Part shown: one piece after another, positions 43,486 to 54,197 of the stretch | How the letters are laid out: every line of letters begins with the position of its first letter | How positions within the stretch are numbered: the first letter of the stretch is position 1 | Source of the DNA: Acarospora socialis | Lineage: Eukaryota > Ascomycota > Lecanoromycetes > Acarosporales > Acarosporaceae | Reading direction: 5' to 3' | Assembly: GCA_025617375.2 (NCBI GenBank) | Contig: JAMYGW020000005.1 | Location: 806,001 to 870,000 of the forward strand | DNA length: 64,000 nucleotides | Made by a program: the position numbers and the translations under genes | Notes under the pieces: generated by a model | Databases searched by the model: none | What the model was told of the DNA's origin: nothing | The model's input: only the letters and a program-made list of their open reading frames with translations

Positions 43486-46400
43486 ATGGTTGGTTTGACC
43501 ACAGCCGCTGGGCTGGTGGGCTTTCTGTCAGAACCGGATGTTGAACTGAAGGTGTACGCCTTGAAAAGGCTTGATGAGGAGATCGACCTGCTGTGGATTG
43601 AGGTCGCCGGATCCGTCGGTCAAATGTAAGAGTCCATCTACAGGCCCATGTGGGGCTGTTTGGAACAAGGTACCTAACTCTGGTTTGCCGTGCAGTGAGG
43701 CTCTATACGAGGACGACAGCTTCCCGGAGCGCGAGCTTGCGGCACTTGTGGCTGCCAAAGTGTACTATAACTTGCAAGAATACGATGAGAGTATGCTTTT
43801 CGCGCTGGGCGCGGGTAAGCTGTTCAACTTGGATCATGTGGGCGAATTCGAAGAGACAATCATATGTATGACCAGCTCCTTAGCACTCCAATCTGAATCG
43901 GTAACATACAGCTTACGTACTATCATTATAGCGAAATGTGTCGATACGTACATTGCACTGTCTGCCATGCACAACCCTACAACACCATCGGGTACTGCAA
44001 CTCAGCTCCCACCGCAGCTTACTACTGCGTTCCCTTCAACGACGAACGGCGCATCCAGCACATCTGCCAGCTTAACATCGCCCACCACTCCTTTCTCTCA
44101 GTCTACCTTACCTTCAAGATCCCTCTTATCACGCCAAGCAGCATCGTCTACCTTCGATCCGTCTTTACCGGGTGGCGGCAACGCCGGTATTGTAGGGGCG
44201 CATCCGACTCCGCTCACCTTGGAGCGGGGCATCCAGAAACAATTACAGGCAGTTATTGAGCAGTTATTCGAGAGATGTTTCAAGGAAGGCCGCTATCGGC
44301 AAGTGATTGGGATTGCGGTGGAAGCCAGAAGTCTTGATGTTCTTCGGAGCGTGATTCGGAGGGCCAATGAGGATGAGAGTAAGCGTAGCAGGCAGCAGGA
44401 AGAGGGAGCCGTAAGTCAAGGAGAAGAGCTTCTGGAGTATCTTTTGGAGATATGTATGGGGGTTGTACAGGAGCGCGGTCTAAGACAAGAGGTAAGCCAT
44501 CCGCACCACTTTGAGTGGTGGCTATAAACTGTGATTGACTTGCCTGTTCTTCAGATCTTGACGCTCATTCTCGACTTGCTCAACGAGATACCCTCCCCAG
44601 ATTACTTCTCTATTGCGAAATGCATCGTCTACCTTGGCCAGCATTCTCTGGCGACAGATATCCTCCGTCAGCTCGTCGAGAAAGGCGACCCAAGTTCTCT
44701 TGCCGTAGCCTACCAAATCTCTTTCGATCTATATGATAATAGTACGCAGGAGTTCCTGAAGAAGGTTAGAGAGGAGCTGCCCAAGACCGAGGATTCACCG
44801 GACCTTTCAAAAAATGAGCAGCACAACGATCGAATGGAGGATAACAACGCCGAACGTTCTGAAGAAACGGATCAGTTGCTAAATGAGCTCAACAACAGCT
44901 CCGGAGCACCCGATCCAGCAGCTACGGGCTCACAGGACCAGGCAGAACCCATGTCGCAAGAACGGAAGACCGCGTTCGAAGCAATTCGACAGATCTTGAT
45001 AGGGACAAATACTATTGAGCTAAATCTCGAATTTCTCTATCGAAACAATCACACGGATATGAATATCCTCAACAAAATCAAGGATAGCCTGCAAGCGGGG
45101 AACTCTATGTTTCATACAGGTGTTACCCTCTCAAACGCCTTCATGCATGCTGGTACTACAAATGACAAGTTCTTCCGGGACAACCTCGAGTGGCTCGGGA
45201 AGGCCATCAACTGGTCTAAGTTCACAGCAACAGCTGCTCTTGGAGTAATTCACCGAGGGAACCTTGGACAAGGGCAGAAACTCCTCGAACCCTACCTACC
45301 TAAGGAACAGGGAGGTGTGAGCGCGGGCTCCCCGTACAGTCAAGGAGGATCCTTGTATGCTCTGGGCATGATATACGCCAACCACGAAGCGCTCGCACTG
45401 GATGTCATCCGAGAACATTTTAAGAAGGCCACAGACGAGGTCGTGCAACACGGTGGTGCTCTTGGCCTCGGTGTGGCTGGGATGGCCACCGGAGACGAAG
45501 GCATCTATGAGGACCTCAAGAACGTCCTGTATACCGACTCTGCTCTGAGCGGTGAAGCTGTTGGATCGGCCATGGGCTTGGTAATGTTAGGTACGGGCAA
45601 CATAAAAGCTTTAGAAGATATGGTCCAGTATGCACACGAGACACAGCACGAGAAGATTGTCCGAGGCTTAGCGATGGGAATGGCTCTCATAATGTATGGC
45701 CGGCAAGAGGCAGCAGACGCGCTCATCAATGGTCTCTTAGACGATCCCGATCCGACGCTCAGATACGGAGGCATAATGACTGTTGCATTGGCATACTGTG
45801 GCACCGGCAGTAATAAAGCTGTTCGAAAGCTCTTGCACGTTGCCGTGAGCGACGTGAGTGACGATGTCCGAAGAGTCGCTGTCATGAGTCTGGGTTTCAT
45901 CCTATTCAGGAAGCCAAGCAGTGTTCCCCGCATGGTTGAGTTGCTATCTGAATCCTACAATCCACATGTTCGCTACGGGGCAGCAATGGCTTTGGGTATT
46001 TCGTGCGCTGGGACTGGTCTTGATGAAGCCATCGATCTCCTGGAGCCGATGATCAAAGACCCTACGAACTTCGTGCGACAAGGCGCTCTCATCTCCCTAG
46101 CGATGATAATGGTGCAGCAAAACGAGGCCATGAACCCTAAAGTGGGCACCATCCGGAAAACGCTGCAGAAGGCAATTGGCGACAGAAACGAGGATGCCAT
46201 GACCAAGTTTGGTTCTGCTATTGCGCTGGGTATCATTGATGCTGGGGGCCGTAACTGCACCATCAGCTTACAAACCCAGACCGGCAATCTTAACATGGCG
46301 GGCATCGTCGGGATGGCCATGTTCACGCAATATTGGTACTGGTTCCCCCTGACGCACTTCTTATCTCTAAGCTTCACACCTACATCAATCATTGCTGTTG

Positions 46401-47275
46401 ATCAGGATCTTGAAACACCCTCATTCAAATTCCACAGCGCTACCCGGCCAAGCTTGTTCGACTACCCACCAGAGCAAGAAGCAAAGGCGGACGAGGCCCC
46501 GGAGAAGGTCAAGACCGCCGTGCTTTCAACCACAGCGCAAGCCAAGCGAAGGGCGCAAAAGAAGGAGAAGCAACAAAGGCGCGAGAGCATGGACATTGAC
46601 CAGACACCAACGACGCCCAAGGTCTCCAGTACGGGTGACAAGATGGACACGGACGAGGTTGCCATCAAGGAAGAAGACAAGAAAGACCCCGTCAAGGACG
46701 ACAGCAAGGAAAACGAAAAAGAGGGCGGCGCACCGGCAGAAAGTCTCAAGAAGAAGATGGAAGACGAGAAAGTCGGCTACGAGCTCGAGAACATGTCCAG
46801 GGTGCTCCCGGCGCAGCTGAAATTCATCAGCTTTCCCAACAGCCGGTACGAGCCTGTCAAAAAGGTACCTAACCATACCCCACTCCAGACCTCATTCCGA
46901 TCACAACTTGCTAACGTCCACACTTAGCCAACCGGCGGCGTCATCATGGTCATCGACACCAACCCCTCGGAACCAAAGACCCTGATTGAGCTCAAAGCCA
47001 AGACCAAGGCCGCCAAGGCCGCCGCCGTCTCGGGGGAAACGCTCGAGGACCGCATCAACGCCGCATACGACGCCCGAGAAGGTCGGCCCGAGAGCGAGCG
47101 CACGCGCTTCCTTCGCGAACAGGCTGCCGGCGCTGCTGGCTTCGCGACTACCGGTGGTGCGGCGGCTGCGGCGGGTGTTTTGACAGCAGTGGACGAGGAC
47201 GAGGAAGGGGCGGAGGAGGCGGAGGTGCCGAGGGAATTCGAATATCACTCTGATGACGAGGGGGATGGGGAGTAA
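43486..47275 (+). CDS. rpn2: 26S proteasome regulatory subunit RPN2 (PSMD1)
   Basis: Five exons: 43486-43625, 43696-43865, 43932-44491, 44555-46864 and 46928-47275 (3528 nt, 1175 aa). It starts MVGLTTAAGLVGFLSEPDVE. The N-terminal helical repeats contain LKRLDEEIDLLWIEVAGSV and KCVDTYIALSAMHN. The central toroid is built of PC repeats, seen as GGSLYALGMIYANH, GGALGLGVAGMATGD, GLAMGMALIMYGRQ and VRYGAAMALGISCAGTG. The C-terminus is Lys/Glu-rich (KKEKQQRRESMDIDQTP) and ends in the acidic FEYHSDDEGDGE. RPN2 is the largest non-ATPase subunit of the proteasome base and anchors Rpn13 through its tail. It is longer than the yeast protein (945 aa) because of the low-complexity insert in exon 3 and the charged region in exon 4. 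All junctions keep frame. Confidence 0.96.
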
Positions 47276-48087
47276 GAGTGGATTGAAGGTGAAGAGCTTG
47301 AACTTTGTGGTTGCGAATACGGCCCGCGAGATTGACTTGTAACATTAGTTGGAGAGACACTTCGCTGTCGCTGAGCGGCAACAGCTGTGCGTGTGCGGAA
47401 CTTCGAGCGTGAGCATGGTTTGCGGTCTCACTGGTGCGTGAGGGGTACTATAGATAGATAGATCCGTGCAGCGCTGTACCATAGTTCTACTACATCCCGA
47501 TGCGAAGACATCATCTTCAAAATCTGTTGTTTGCTGGAAGTGTTGTACAGTGGAGGTGGTGGGGAAAGTTGTACGGAGGCCACTAACATAAGTCCTGCGA
47601 CACGCTAAAAGTGTATGGAAATCTATGTTTTATTTCATATAATACACTCAGGGAGCGAGCACTGAAGTTAGTGATGACTTACAGTTGAGATAGTTGAGAA
47701 GGTCTCCGTAACATAGCAATTTACAGTTAAATATTGAGATCTCTCATGCATAATCTATTCAAAACAGAATGCAGTGTCATTCAAGCTGTCAGTGAAGAGC
47801 AGTCTTTACAGAGCTGTGATAAGATCTGAAAGTCATTATCACTATATATCAGCTGAACATATCTCACTAAAGAGTGTCATTCATCATTTCATGATAGCTG
47901 CTATTATTGATATTCTGTGGATCTTGACGGAAGTGTGTATGGTGATGTTACATTTCAGTATTCTATTTTAGTGTGTCGCAGGACTTAATGTTTTCTAGGA
48001 TTAAGCGAAAATGATGAGTGAGCGAAAAGCTAGCCGACCATAACTATAATCATAGGCCCCTAACTTACTTAATTTCAGGCTTTCAGG

Positions 48088-48159
48088 CCTAAACCCACAC
48101 CTAAACCCACATCTAAATTCACACCTAAATTCACACCTAAATTCACATCTAAATCAAAA
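48088..48159. repeat. 12-bp tandem repeat, left arm of MITE A
   Basis: Six units of the form CCTAAAYYCACA (the last degenerate) lie just inside the TIR. An inverted counterpart is at 48286-48327. Confidence 0.85.
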
Positions 48160-48285
48160 CTCAACCCAAGAAGATTTGAATTAGTCCACTGATATGTTGA
48201 ATGATGAGAATAACAACTTACTCTAAATTCTAAGAAATCTGAGTAGAAATCCTTCATAGTGAGATCTATGTAGGTGCACATGCAG

Positions 48286-48327
48286 TTTAGGTGTGAATTT
48301 AGGTGTGGGTTTAGGTGTGAGTTTAGG
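48286..48327. repeat. 12-bp tandem repeat, right arm of MITE A
   Basis: Units of the form TTTAGGTGTGRR, inverse of the left array. The unit holds TTTAGG, reminiscent of but not identical to the fungal telomere TTAGGG. Confidence 0.85.
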
Positions 48328-48466
48328 CCTGAAAGCCTGCAATTAAGTAAGTTAGGGCCTATGATTATAGTTATGGTCGGCTAGCTTTTCGCTCACTCAT
48401 CATTTTCGCTTAATCCTAGAAAACGTTATGTTAGTGGCCTCCGTAGAGTACGAGTTATCCTCCTTA

Positions 48467-48510
48467 CGGAGGCACAGCCCAAATCTTATGCTGCGGCGCT
48501 AAAAGGCTAG
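48467..48510. mobile_element. probable lone terminal repeat related to MITE D
   Basis: CGGAGGCACAG..CTGCGGCGCTAAAAGG follows TA at 48465-48466 and resembles the family D left TIR (CGGAGGCCACT..CTGCGACACGCTAAAAG) with substitutions. No matching right end is seen within the next 700 bp, so it looks truncated. Confidence 0.45.
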
Positions 48511-49357
48511 CATAGCGGCTAGTTCCGTCACTAGGGCCTGTCGCTGAAAAATATATGTAAATAGTTGATTAACAGTGCAAGAGTTATCAAGCTTCTGAAT
48601 TAAACAATCAATCAAGTTAATCAGTGTGCAAAATTATTATGAACAGAACAGACAGTGCAAGAATGAATGATAGATTGTACAGACATTGTAAAGTCAGTTT
48701 TGATAATGAATAAATCATTGAAGAGCTGCAAATAACTGTACAGTGACAGAAACAAAAGAATCATGTTTGCTCAGAAGACAGAGTCATGTGTTAGTGAAAG
48801 TCAAGCAGAAGCTCAACGGACAGCCAATGATTTAGTGATTTAATTGCCTTATCATAGTACTAAGGTATATAGATTCAGGAATACTTGCGGTGCCTGATTT
48901 CTTGCCTAACAGGCCTCAAAAACCTGCGCCGTTTCATTTAGATCGATCGTCCGCCCATGCTAAGGACACTACCGACCGGCATTGACAGCGGTCTCAAGTA
49001 CTCGTACCAGCGCAGAAGATTTGCGGAAAATGGGGGTTCTTCATACAGTCACACTAATACAGCAGGTAGGTATCTGCTGCTTAAACTCAAGCAGTGCAGG
49101 ATTGCGGATCTAAGATGTCACATCATGGGGTTCTGCTAGGCATCACTCAACTAGACATTACACAAAGCCATTGACAAGCCCTTTCACTGTTGCCAAGTTC
49201 AACAATAGTAAATGACACCTTGCAAGAAGCTGCCTCGACGCGGACAATTATATCTAGAGTTATCTTCATCCAAGAACTCCTTGCAAGCGGAAGGAATCGT
49301 TATATTCGCATCAATTCATCACCACACCAGCATCAGAGAGCCATAGCATCCACCAGC
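48511..49357. other. AT-rich intergenic
   Basis: AT-rich sequence up to about 48900, then the upstream region of the DUF3632-like gene. Short ORFs are unsupported. Confidence 0.5.
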
Positions 49358-50297
49358 ATGTCGATAGAAGCTTGGGCTGACGCCGCACGTCAAGACAAGT
49401 ATCGACAGGTTCCTGAGCATCAGCACGCAATCAACACGCTCCAGAGTCTCCTCGAAGGCAACACAGAGTCAGACAGAGCCGCTGGTACGATCTCTTTGAT
49501 ATACGAACCATTGCTCAAAGCTGGCTTCAAGACATCGCCTGTGTGCACGCTCTGGGGCATCCTCTGCGAAGCAATACGAGCTCTAGGTGGCAACAAGGAA
49601 CTCTCGGAACGGCTGATTGATCTTCTCAACTCGATCTCCACACTGCCGGACGTCAGGGACGAGCACGGCAACGCCATCACCCCCGAATGGAGCAGTGCTG
49701 GAGTGTACTGGAGGGACCTGCCGGAGTTCGCGTGGATGTTCAGGGAGTATGGGATTGGTAAGTTGAGCATTTGCGGCGTGCCCAAGTAGTAGTACTCGAT
49801 TGCTGACAGGCACTCCATGAGCAGACATCGAGCCTGAGGACGAGATGGGTGGCTACTGGGATGATCAGGCCGTGCCTCTACTTAACGCTACCACCTTCGG
49901 CGCCATGTACCTTGCTCGTGGCAAGCAGCCGATAGGCATGTCGTTCCACGCAGAGGTGAGCTTCATGCAAAGTGTCGAGGTGCCCTGTCAGACGCCTGAG
50001 CAGCAACGGCGCGCAGGCATGTACGTGCCACCTGCTGCCACTTGGGTCCTCCTTGCCGGGCAGAGCATCTATGAGTTCTGTAAGAGCGACTATCACCGCA
50101 AGGACGGCGCGCCAGGCTCGACGTGGGACGGTGACGAGTGGCTGTGGGGTAAGGACAGGGGCTACAGTTTGAGGCGGTGGGCGTTTTGGAAGAAGAGGTT
50201 CAGTGAAATTGCGACGACCCAGGTGTTGAAGGACGGCGTCAAGGACATTGCTGCGAGAGCGGCTTCCGAGATGGGAATAATTGAGGGTCAAGCCTAG
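49358..50297 (+). CDS. DUF3632-like fungal protein
   Basis: Exons are 49358-49757 and 49825-50297 (400+473 nt, 290 aa). It starts MSIEAWADAARQDKYRQVPE. The frame is open upstream of this ATG but no conserved sequence is seen there. Pattern marks are the N-terminal helix with LLEGNTESDRAAGTI, CTLWGILCEAIRALGGNKEL, then SERLIDLLNSISTLPDVRDE and the tryptophan-rich VYWRDLPEFAWMFREYGI. The C-terminal half has AATWVLLAGQSIYEFC and YSLRRWAFWKKRFSEIA. This matches the DUF3632 family, which is expanded in filamentous ascomycetes and has no known function. No signal peptide or membrane segment. It sits between two MITE loci, as lineage-variable genes often do. Confidence 0.7.
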
Positions 50298-50928
50298 TAT
50301 TGACAGCAAGCCTAAAACAGCTTCACTCCCGTTACGTCGATGCTACGTAGGACGGAAGAACTCCAAAGGAGATGACTTTGGGAAGAACGCGAAATATCAC
50401 ATGAGCGTTGCGGAAAAGTTATGGAACTTCGCCTTTGAAAGACTGGACGCAACGATCCTGCGTGAAGAGCATGCAGGTGCTACTAAGACTGGCCATGAAT
50501 GAAAATGCACCGATATGATCTGTATGAGCATTCCAGGAGACCCATTGAAGCTGAGCACGGCGCCCACACGAGGTGTTGCTGTTGGGAAAGTTTGCGCGGC
50601 GAACCGATGTCTTGACGCGAAGCAAAACCGGGGACGTCTCCGGCGTACAATGAAGAGTCGCAAACTCGAGCTGGCCGACCTGCTTCATTTAAAGCAGGAG
50701 CTCTCACCTCATGTTGATTGTTTATGTCAAGTACAAGGCCAATCAGCCATACAGGGCATGGACAAGACTGATGGCACAAGTTGAGGGCAACCCAAGGTGG
50801 GTATAATCAAAGTATTGAAAAGAGTTAGAGTGTAGCAGAAGTCAGCTAGCAGCATGTTCTAACAGTATCTTGTCGGCTGTCAATCGATATTCGAATCATT
50901 TCAGGTCGAGAGGATTGCCAGCCTGGTA
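50298..50928. other. intergenic
   Basis: 3' flank of the DUF3632-like gene up to MITE E. No coding region is supported. Confidence 0.5.
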
Positions 50929-51171
50929 CGAAGGCTATTTGCAAATTTGTTCGCCACCCCCAGACTTTTACCCTACCCACCGAAGGACCTTTCACTCAGA
51001 GCTACTTGTGTCAAGATAAGGACTATGATTTGTAAAATCTTCATTCTGTTATACAAGCAGTAGAAAAGCACAAATCTGAGGTCAGTTAGGTGATATTCTG
51101 AGTTCTTGTTATTGTTACTGCCTTGAAGAGCAAAGTCTCGAGGTGGCGAACAAATTTGCAAATAGCCTTCG
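50929..51171. mobile_element. MITE family E (243 bp)
   Basis: TA flanks at 50927-50928 and 51172-51173. The inverted ends are perfect for 30 bp (starting CGAAGGCTATTTGCAAATTT, continuing GTTCGCCACC) and imperfect to about 40 bp. No coding capacity. It is of the same general TA-targeting type as families A, B and D but unrelated in sequence. The perfect ends suggest a young insertion. Confidence 0.9.
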
Positions 51172-51563
51172 TACTTATCCTAGCGGAATTAGCACTGTGA
51201 TATCATGACTAAGCATTTCTTGAAAACGAACCTTTACTTCACAAAGCTGAAATCAAGATATCTTGTTATTGTCCATGTTGGCATCGACAAACGGAGTCTT
51301 AGGGGCGAGTTCCAGGTCAGGTCATGGGCTGCTGTCTAGCCGTAAGCTGAAGCTGTATTATGTATCAACCTCACGTTCTGTTGCTGATACGAATACACCT
51401 TTCCCGGAATCCCCAAATTCATGTACTTTAATTTTCGGCCAATAAGGAAACTACAATAAGAAGAAACCAGGCCGGCTCAGGAAAGGAATGTCCGAGGTCT
51501 CCTATGTAATCACCGATCACATTCCAGTGCCCCCCTTCCTTCCAACCCACACGTCCCAACCCC
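51172..51563. other. intergenic
   Basis: MITE E flank and 3' flank of the coiled-coil gene. Nothing is recognised. Confidence 0.5.
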
Positions 51564-54197
51564 TTACTCAACCTCATCCAAAACCCCAACCCCACTATCC
51601 CCATTCATCCGACTGACCCTCTGCCGCTTCCCACTACTCGTAACCTCCACGTCCGTGAAGCGCACCGTATTGCGATTTGCCGGCGTCGACGGCGCCTGCA
51701 TGGACGCGCCAACCTCCGATCCCGATGCCCGACCCACGCTTCGATGAACACCCACCTCCGCACCTGCGTCCGCGGTCGCGGTTACCGCCTGCCCGTTCAC
51801 GGCCACCGTTGCGGATCGGCTCTGTTTCGCGTGGTGAACGTACGTGTTCTTGACGTCGGAGACGCGCGCGAGCGACCGCATCATTTCGGCCTGCATGAGT
51901 TCGACGGCCTTGATGCCGTGGTCGATTTCCTCGGCGAGGCGCGCTTCGAGCGAGGTGTTGGCGAGCTGGAGGGTGGAGATGGAGTCGTTGGCGCCGGCGA
52001 GGGCGGCGGTCAGGTTGCTGATTTCGAGGCGGAGGGCGTCGATTTCTTGGTCTTTGGAAGCGAGGGTCGCGCCGTGTTGCTGCTCTTTTTCAAAGACCGT
52101 CGACTTGATGCTCACGATCTCGTCCTCTTTCCTGGCGAGCTGGGCTTGCGTGTCGGCTTTAGTGTCTTTGGCGTGCTTCTGGGCTGTAGCTAGTTTCTTC
52201 TCTAGCGTCGCGATGGTTTTGGTCTTTTCATTGAGGCCGCTCTCGGCGGCCTGGCGAGCTGCGGTCTCCTGAGAGACCTCTTGCTCCTTTTCCGCCAGCT
52301 GCTCCCGTAGTTCGGCTGTGGCTTCTTCGATCTCGTCCTCAGTGGCACTGACTTGGCCCTGAAGCTGGTCAACGAGTTTAGTCAGCTTTTCCACGGTAGC
52401 CACGGCGGCTCGGTGTCCTTTCTTTTCTTCGGCGAGGTGACGTTCAATCTCAACTAGCCTAGATCCGAGTCCTGCGCGCACTTCTTCGGTGTCCATGATT
52501 GCGGCTGCGAGCTTCCTCTCAAGCTCTGAAATCGCATGATTCTTCCCAGCTAGCGCAGCCTCGGCGGCTTGGCGTCCTTGAGCTTCCACGGCGACTTCAG
52601 TCTCCTTGACGATGAGCATCGCCTCCATTTCCGCTCTGGTGTCCTCGGTGTGCTTTCGCGCTTCACCGAGTTTCTCCTCAAGCTCGGCCACAAGCTCATT
52701 GCTCTCAACCGCTGCAGCCTCGGCGGCCCGCCGACCCTGAGTCTCGGCTGAAACTTTGCTTTCGAGGTCTGTGATTATTCCGCTGTTCTCCTGCTGCAAT
52801 TGCGCAACTGCCGTCTTGTGGCCTGTCTCAAGCTGCGTGACGAGCTTCTCAAGGTTGGCCACTTCGGTGCGGTAGCCCTCCAGTGCCTGTTGAAGCTTTG
52901 TTATGCTTCGCTCTTTCTCGTTTACATCCACCTCGAGTTTGGTGATCTTCGTCCGCGCCGAGCTCACTAAAGATGTTTGATTCTCGAGCTGGCTCTTCAA
53001 ATCTTTGACTTGTTCACAGGTAGAGCCCAGAGTCTCCAGTGTGATGTTGAACTGCTCCCGCAGCGCAGCCTGCTCGTGCCTTTGTTTCTTCATAGTCGTC
53101 TCTGCCTCTTTAACTTGTTGCACTAAAGCACGGATCCGATCCATCAGACCTTGCAGAAGCTTACTGTTGTTGAAGCCATGGACGGTCTCTCCAGGCACAA
53201 GGTATTCAAGTGCGAGCCTGGTGTCGCGGAACTGCTCCGTTATCGAGCTGAGGACATCTTCTACCTCTTCACCCTCGAACCCGAGGCTTGTGATGTCCTC
53301 GCGCAAGGCACCAAGGGCAGCCTCGGCATCAGCAGCACGAAGTTCTGTTTTGGCCAGATGAGAGAGAACGCCATCAACGGCATGGTCCATTTTTTCTTCT
53401 GCATTGGTGGGAGATGGCATCAACGCGTATGGCTCCAGCTTTAGAAGCCAGCTTTGATATGCAATGAGCCAATGTTGGACTTTCGCCTCCAAGTTTATGA
53501 TTTGATGTTCGAGTCCTTTAATCGTAGCTTCATGATCGCCGTCTAGAAGAGCGATGTGATTGATTGGTTCTACTGCACCGACAATCATGGCATTGTCATC
53601 ATCTTCGTCCGCTGTCGGTGCCGGATTGGCGCTGTCGAGGTTGGGATATCCAGGAAATACCGCGTCACCATCTCTCTCTTCCGTGGCTCCAAGCAATTCA
53701 TCTTCCGAGTCTACAATTGCATCATTCAGTTCTTCGATCGACTGATTTCTTCGCGAGCGCCGCTTAACACGCGTCTCAGACTCATCCTTCAACAACTTAG
53801 CTTGTCGATCTGATACTGGCGAAGAAGACACGCGCGGATGTGGTGGTTGACGGCTAGCACCCTTCGTTGAACGGGGTGATGCAGGCAAGATAGCTTCCGA
53901 TGCAGGAGCGAGGATTGTCTGGTGAACCTCTTGCGTCGAAGTTGTTACTGACGTTGAAGCGACCATATCAGGCTGCTCTGAATCCGGGAAATGGACGTGC
54001 TTATCAGCATTGAGGCTCGTCACGTCGGTCACGACCGACTCTTCCACGATGGTTTCCTGGTCATGTCTCGTCGCGTTGGCTCTCTTGGTCGGTACATCAA
54101 CCGGACCTGCACTGGTTCGTCTCTTGCTTCGCCGTGTGGATCCGTCATCTGCCACCTCAATGGGTATAGGTTGATCGACAATCTTTCGCTTTGGCAT
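51564..54197 (-). CDS. long coiled-coil protein, unknown function
   Basis: Single exon, 877 aa, starting MPKRKIVDQPIPIEVADDGS. Residues 1-220 are charged and disordered with basic clusters (TRRSKRRTS, RVKRRSRRN) that could be nuclear localisation signals. From about 225 to 790 the chain is almost continuous heptad coiled coil. It has internal repeats built on AVEAQGRQAAEAALAGKNH, such as SAETQGRRAAEAAAVESNEL and SQETAARQAAESGLNEKTK. The tail is Ser/Thr-rich (NRNTVRFTDVEVTSSGKRQR). No motor, zinc or kinase domain is visible. A structural nuclear or spindle role is possible but not shown. The internal repeats suggest tandem duplication within the gene. Confidence 0.75.
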   Translation of the reverse strand: MPKRKIVDQPIPIEVADDGSTRRSKRRTSAGPVDVPTKRANATRHDQETIVEESVVTDVTSLNADKHVHFPDSEQPDMVASTSVTTSTQEVHQTILAPASEAILPASPRSTKGASRQPPHPRVSSSPVSDRQAKLLKDESETRVKRRSRRNQSIEELNDAIVDSEDELLGATEERDGDAVFPGYPNLDSANPAPTADEDDDNAMIVGAVEPINHIALLDGDHEATIKGLEHQIINLEAKVQHWLIAYQSWLLKLEPYALMPSPTNAEEKMDHAVDGVLSHLAKTELRAADAEAALGALREDITSLGFEGEEVEDVLSSITEQFRDTRLALEYLVPGETVHGFNNSKLLQGLMDRIRALVQQVKEAETTMKKQRHEQAALREQFNITLETLGSTCEQVKDLKSQLENQTSLVSSARTKITKLEVDVNEKERSITKLQQALEGYRTEVANLEKLVTQLETGHKTAVAQLQQENSGIITDLESKVSAETQGRRAAEAAAVESNELVAELEEKLGEARKHTEDTRAEMEAMLIVKETEVAVEAQGRQAAEAALAGKNHAISELERKLAAAIMDTEEVRAGLGSRLVEIERHLAEEKKGHRAAVATVEKLTKLVDQLQGQVSATEDEIEEATAELREQLAEKEQEVSQETAARQAAESGLNEKTKTIATLEKKLATAQKHAKDTKADTQAQLARKEDEIVSIKSTVFEKEQQHGATLASKDQEIDALRLEISNLTAALAGANDSISTLQLANTSLEARLAEEIDHGIKAVELMQAEMMRSLARVSDVKNTYVHHAKQSRSATVAVNGQAVTATADAGAEVGVHRSVGRASGSEVGASMQAPSTPANRNTVRFTDVEVTSSGKRQRVSRMNGDSGVGVLDEVE

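Larger units (their letters stand above)
47988..48426. mobile_element. MITE family A, copy 2 (439 bp), inserted in family D right TIR
   Basis: TIRs of about 75 bp start ATGTTTTCTAGGATTAAGCG and are inverted at the right end with one difference in the first two bases. They are flanked by TA at 47986-47987 and 48427-48428. The original target is known from the left TIR of family D: ACATAAGT inverted is ACTTATGT, here ACTTA[insert]TATGT, so TA was duplicated. The inner arms carry telomere-like 12-bp repeats. Both ends are nearly identical, which suggests a recent insertion. Confidence 0.93.
47574..48443. mobile_element. MITE family D (about 429 bp), split by a family A MITE
   Basis: Left TIR, 47574-47610, starts CGGAGGCCACTAACATAAGT. 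The right TIR is its inverse but is cut in two: TTTTAGTGTGTCGCAGGACT at 47967-47986 and TGTTAGTGGCCTCCG at 48429-48443, with family A between them. The outer flanks are TA (47572-47573 and 48444-48445). Without the insert the element is about 429 bp with 37-bp TIRs and no coding capacity. It fits a Tc1/mariner-type non-autonomous element. Confidence 0.9.

Noticed and set aside
48075-48281. ORF with a periodic LGVNLGVNLDV peptide
   Set aside because: It is the translation of the 12-bp tandem repeats in a MITE arm, not a gene.
48088-48327. Possible internal telomere or CRISPR-like array
   Set aside because: The units are 12 bp without spacers, are degenerate relative to TTAGGG, and are confined to MITE arms.
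49190-49357. N-terminal extension of the DUF3632-like gene
   Set aside because: The frame is open upstream, but the segment shows no conserved pattern and the ATG at 49358 fits the family start.
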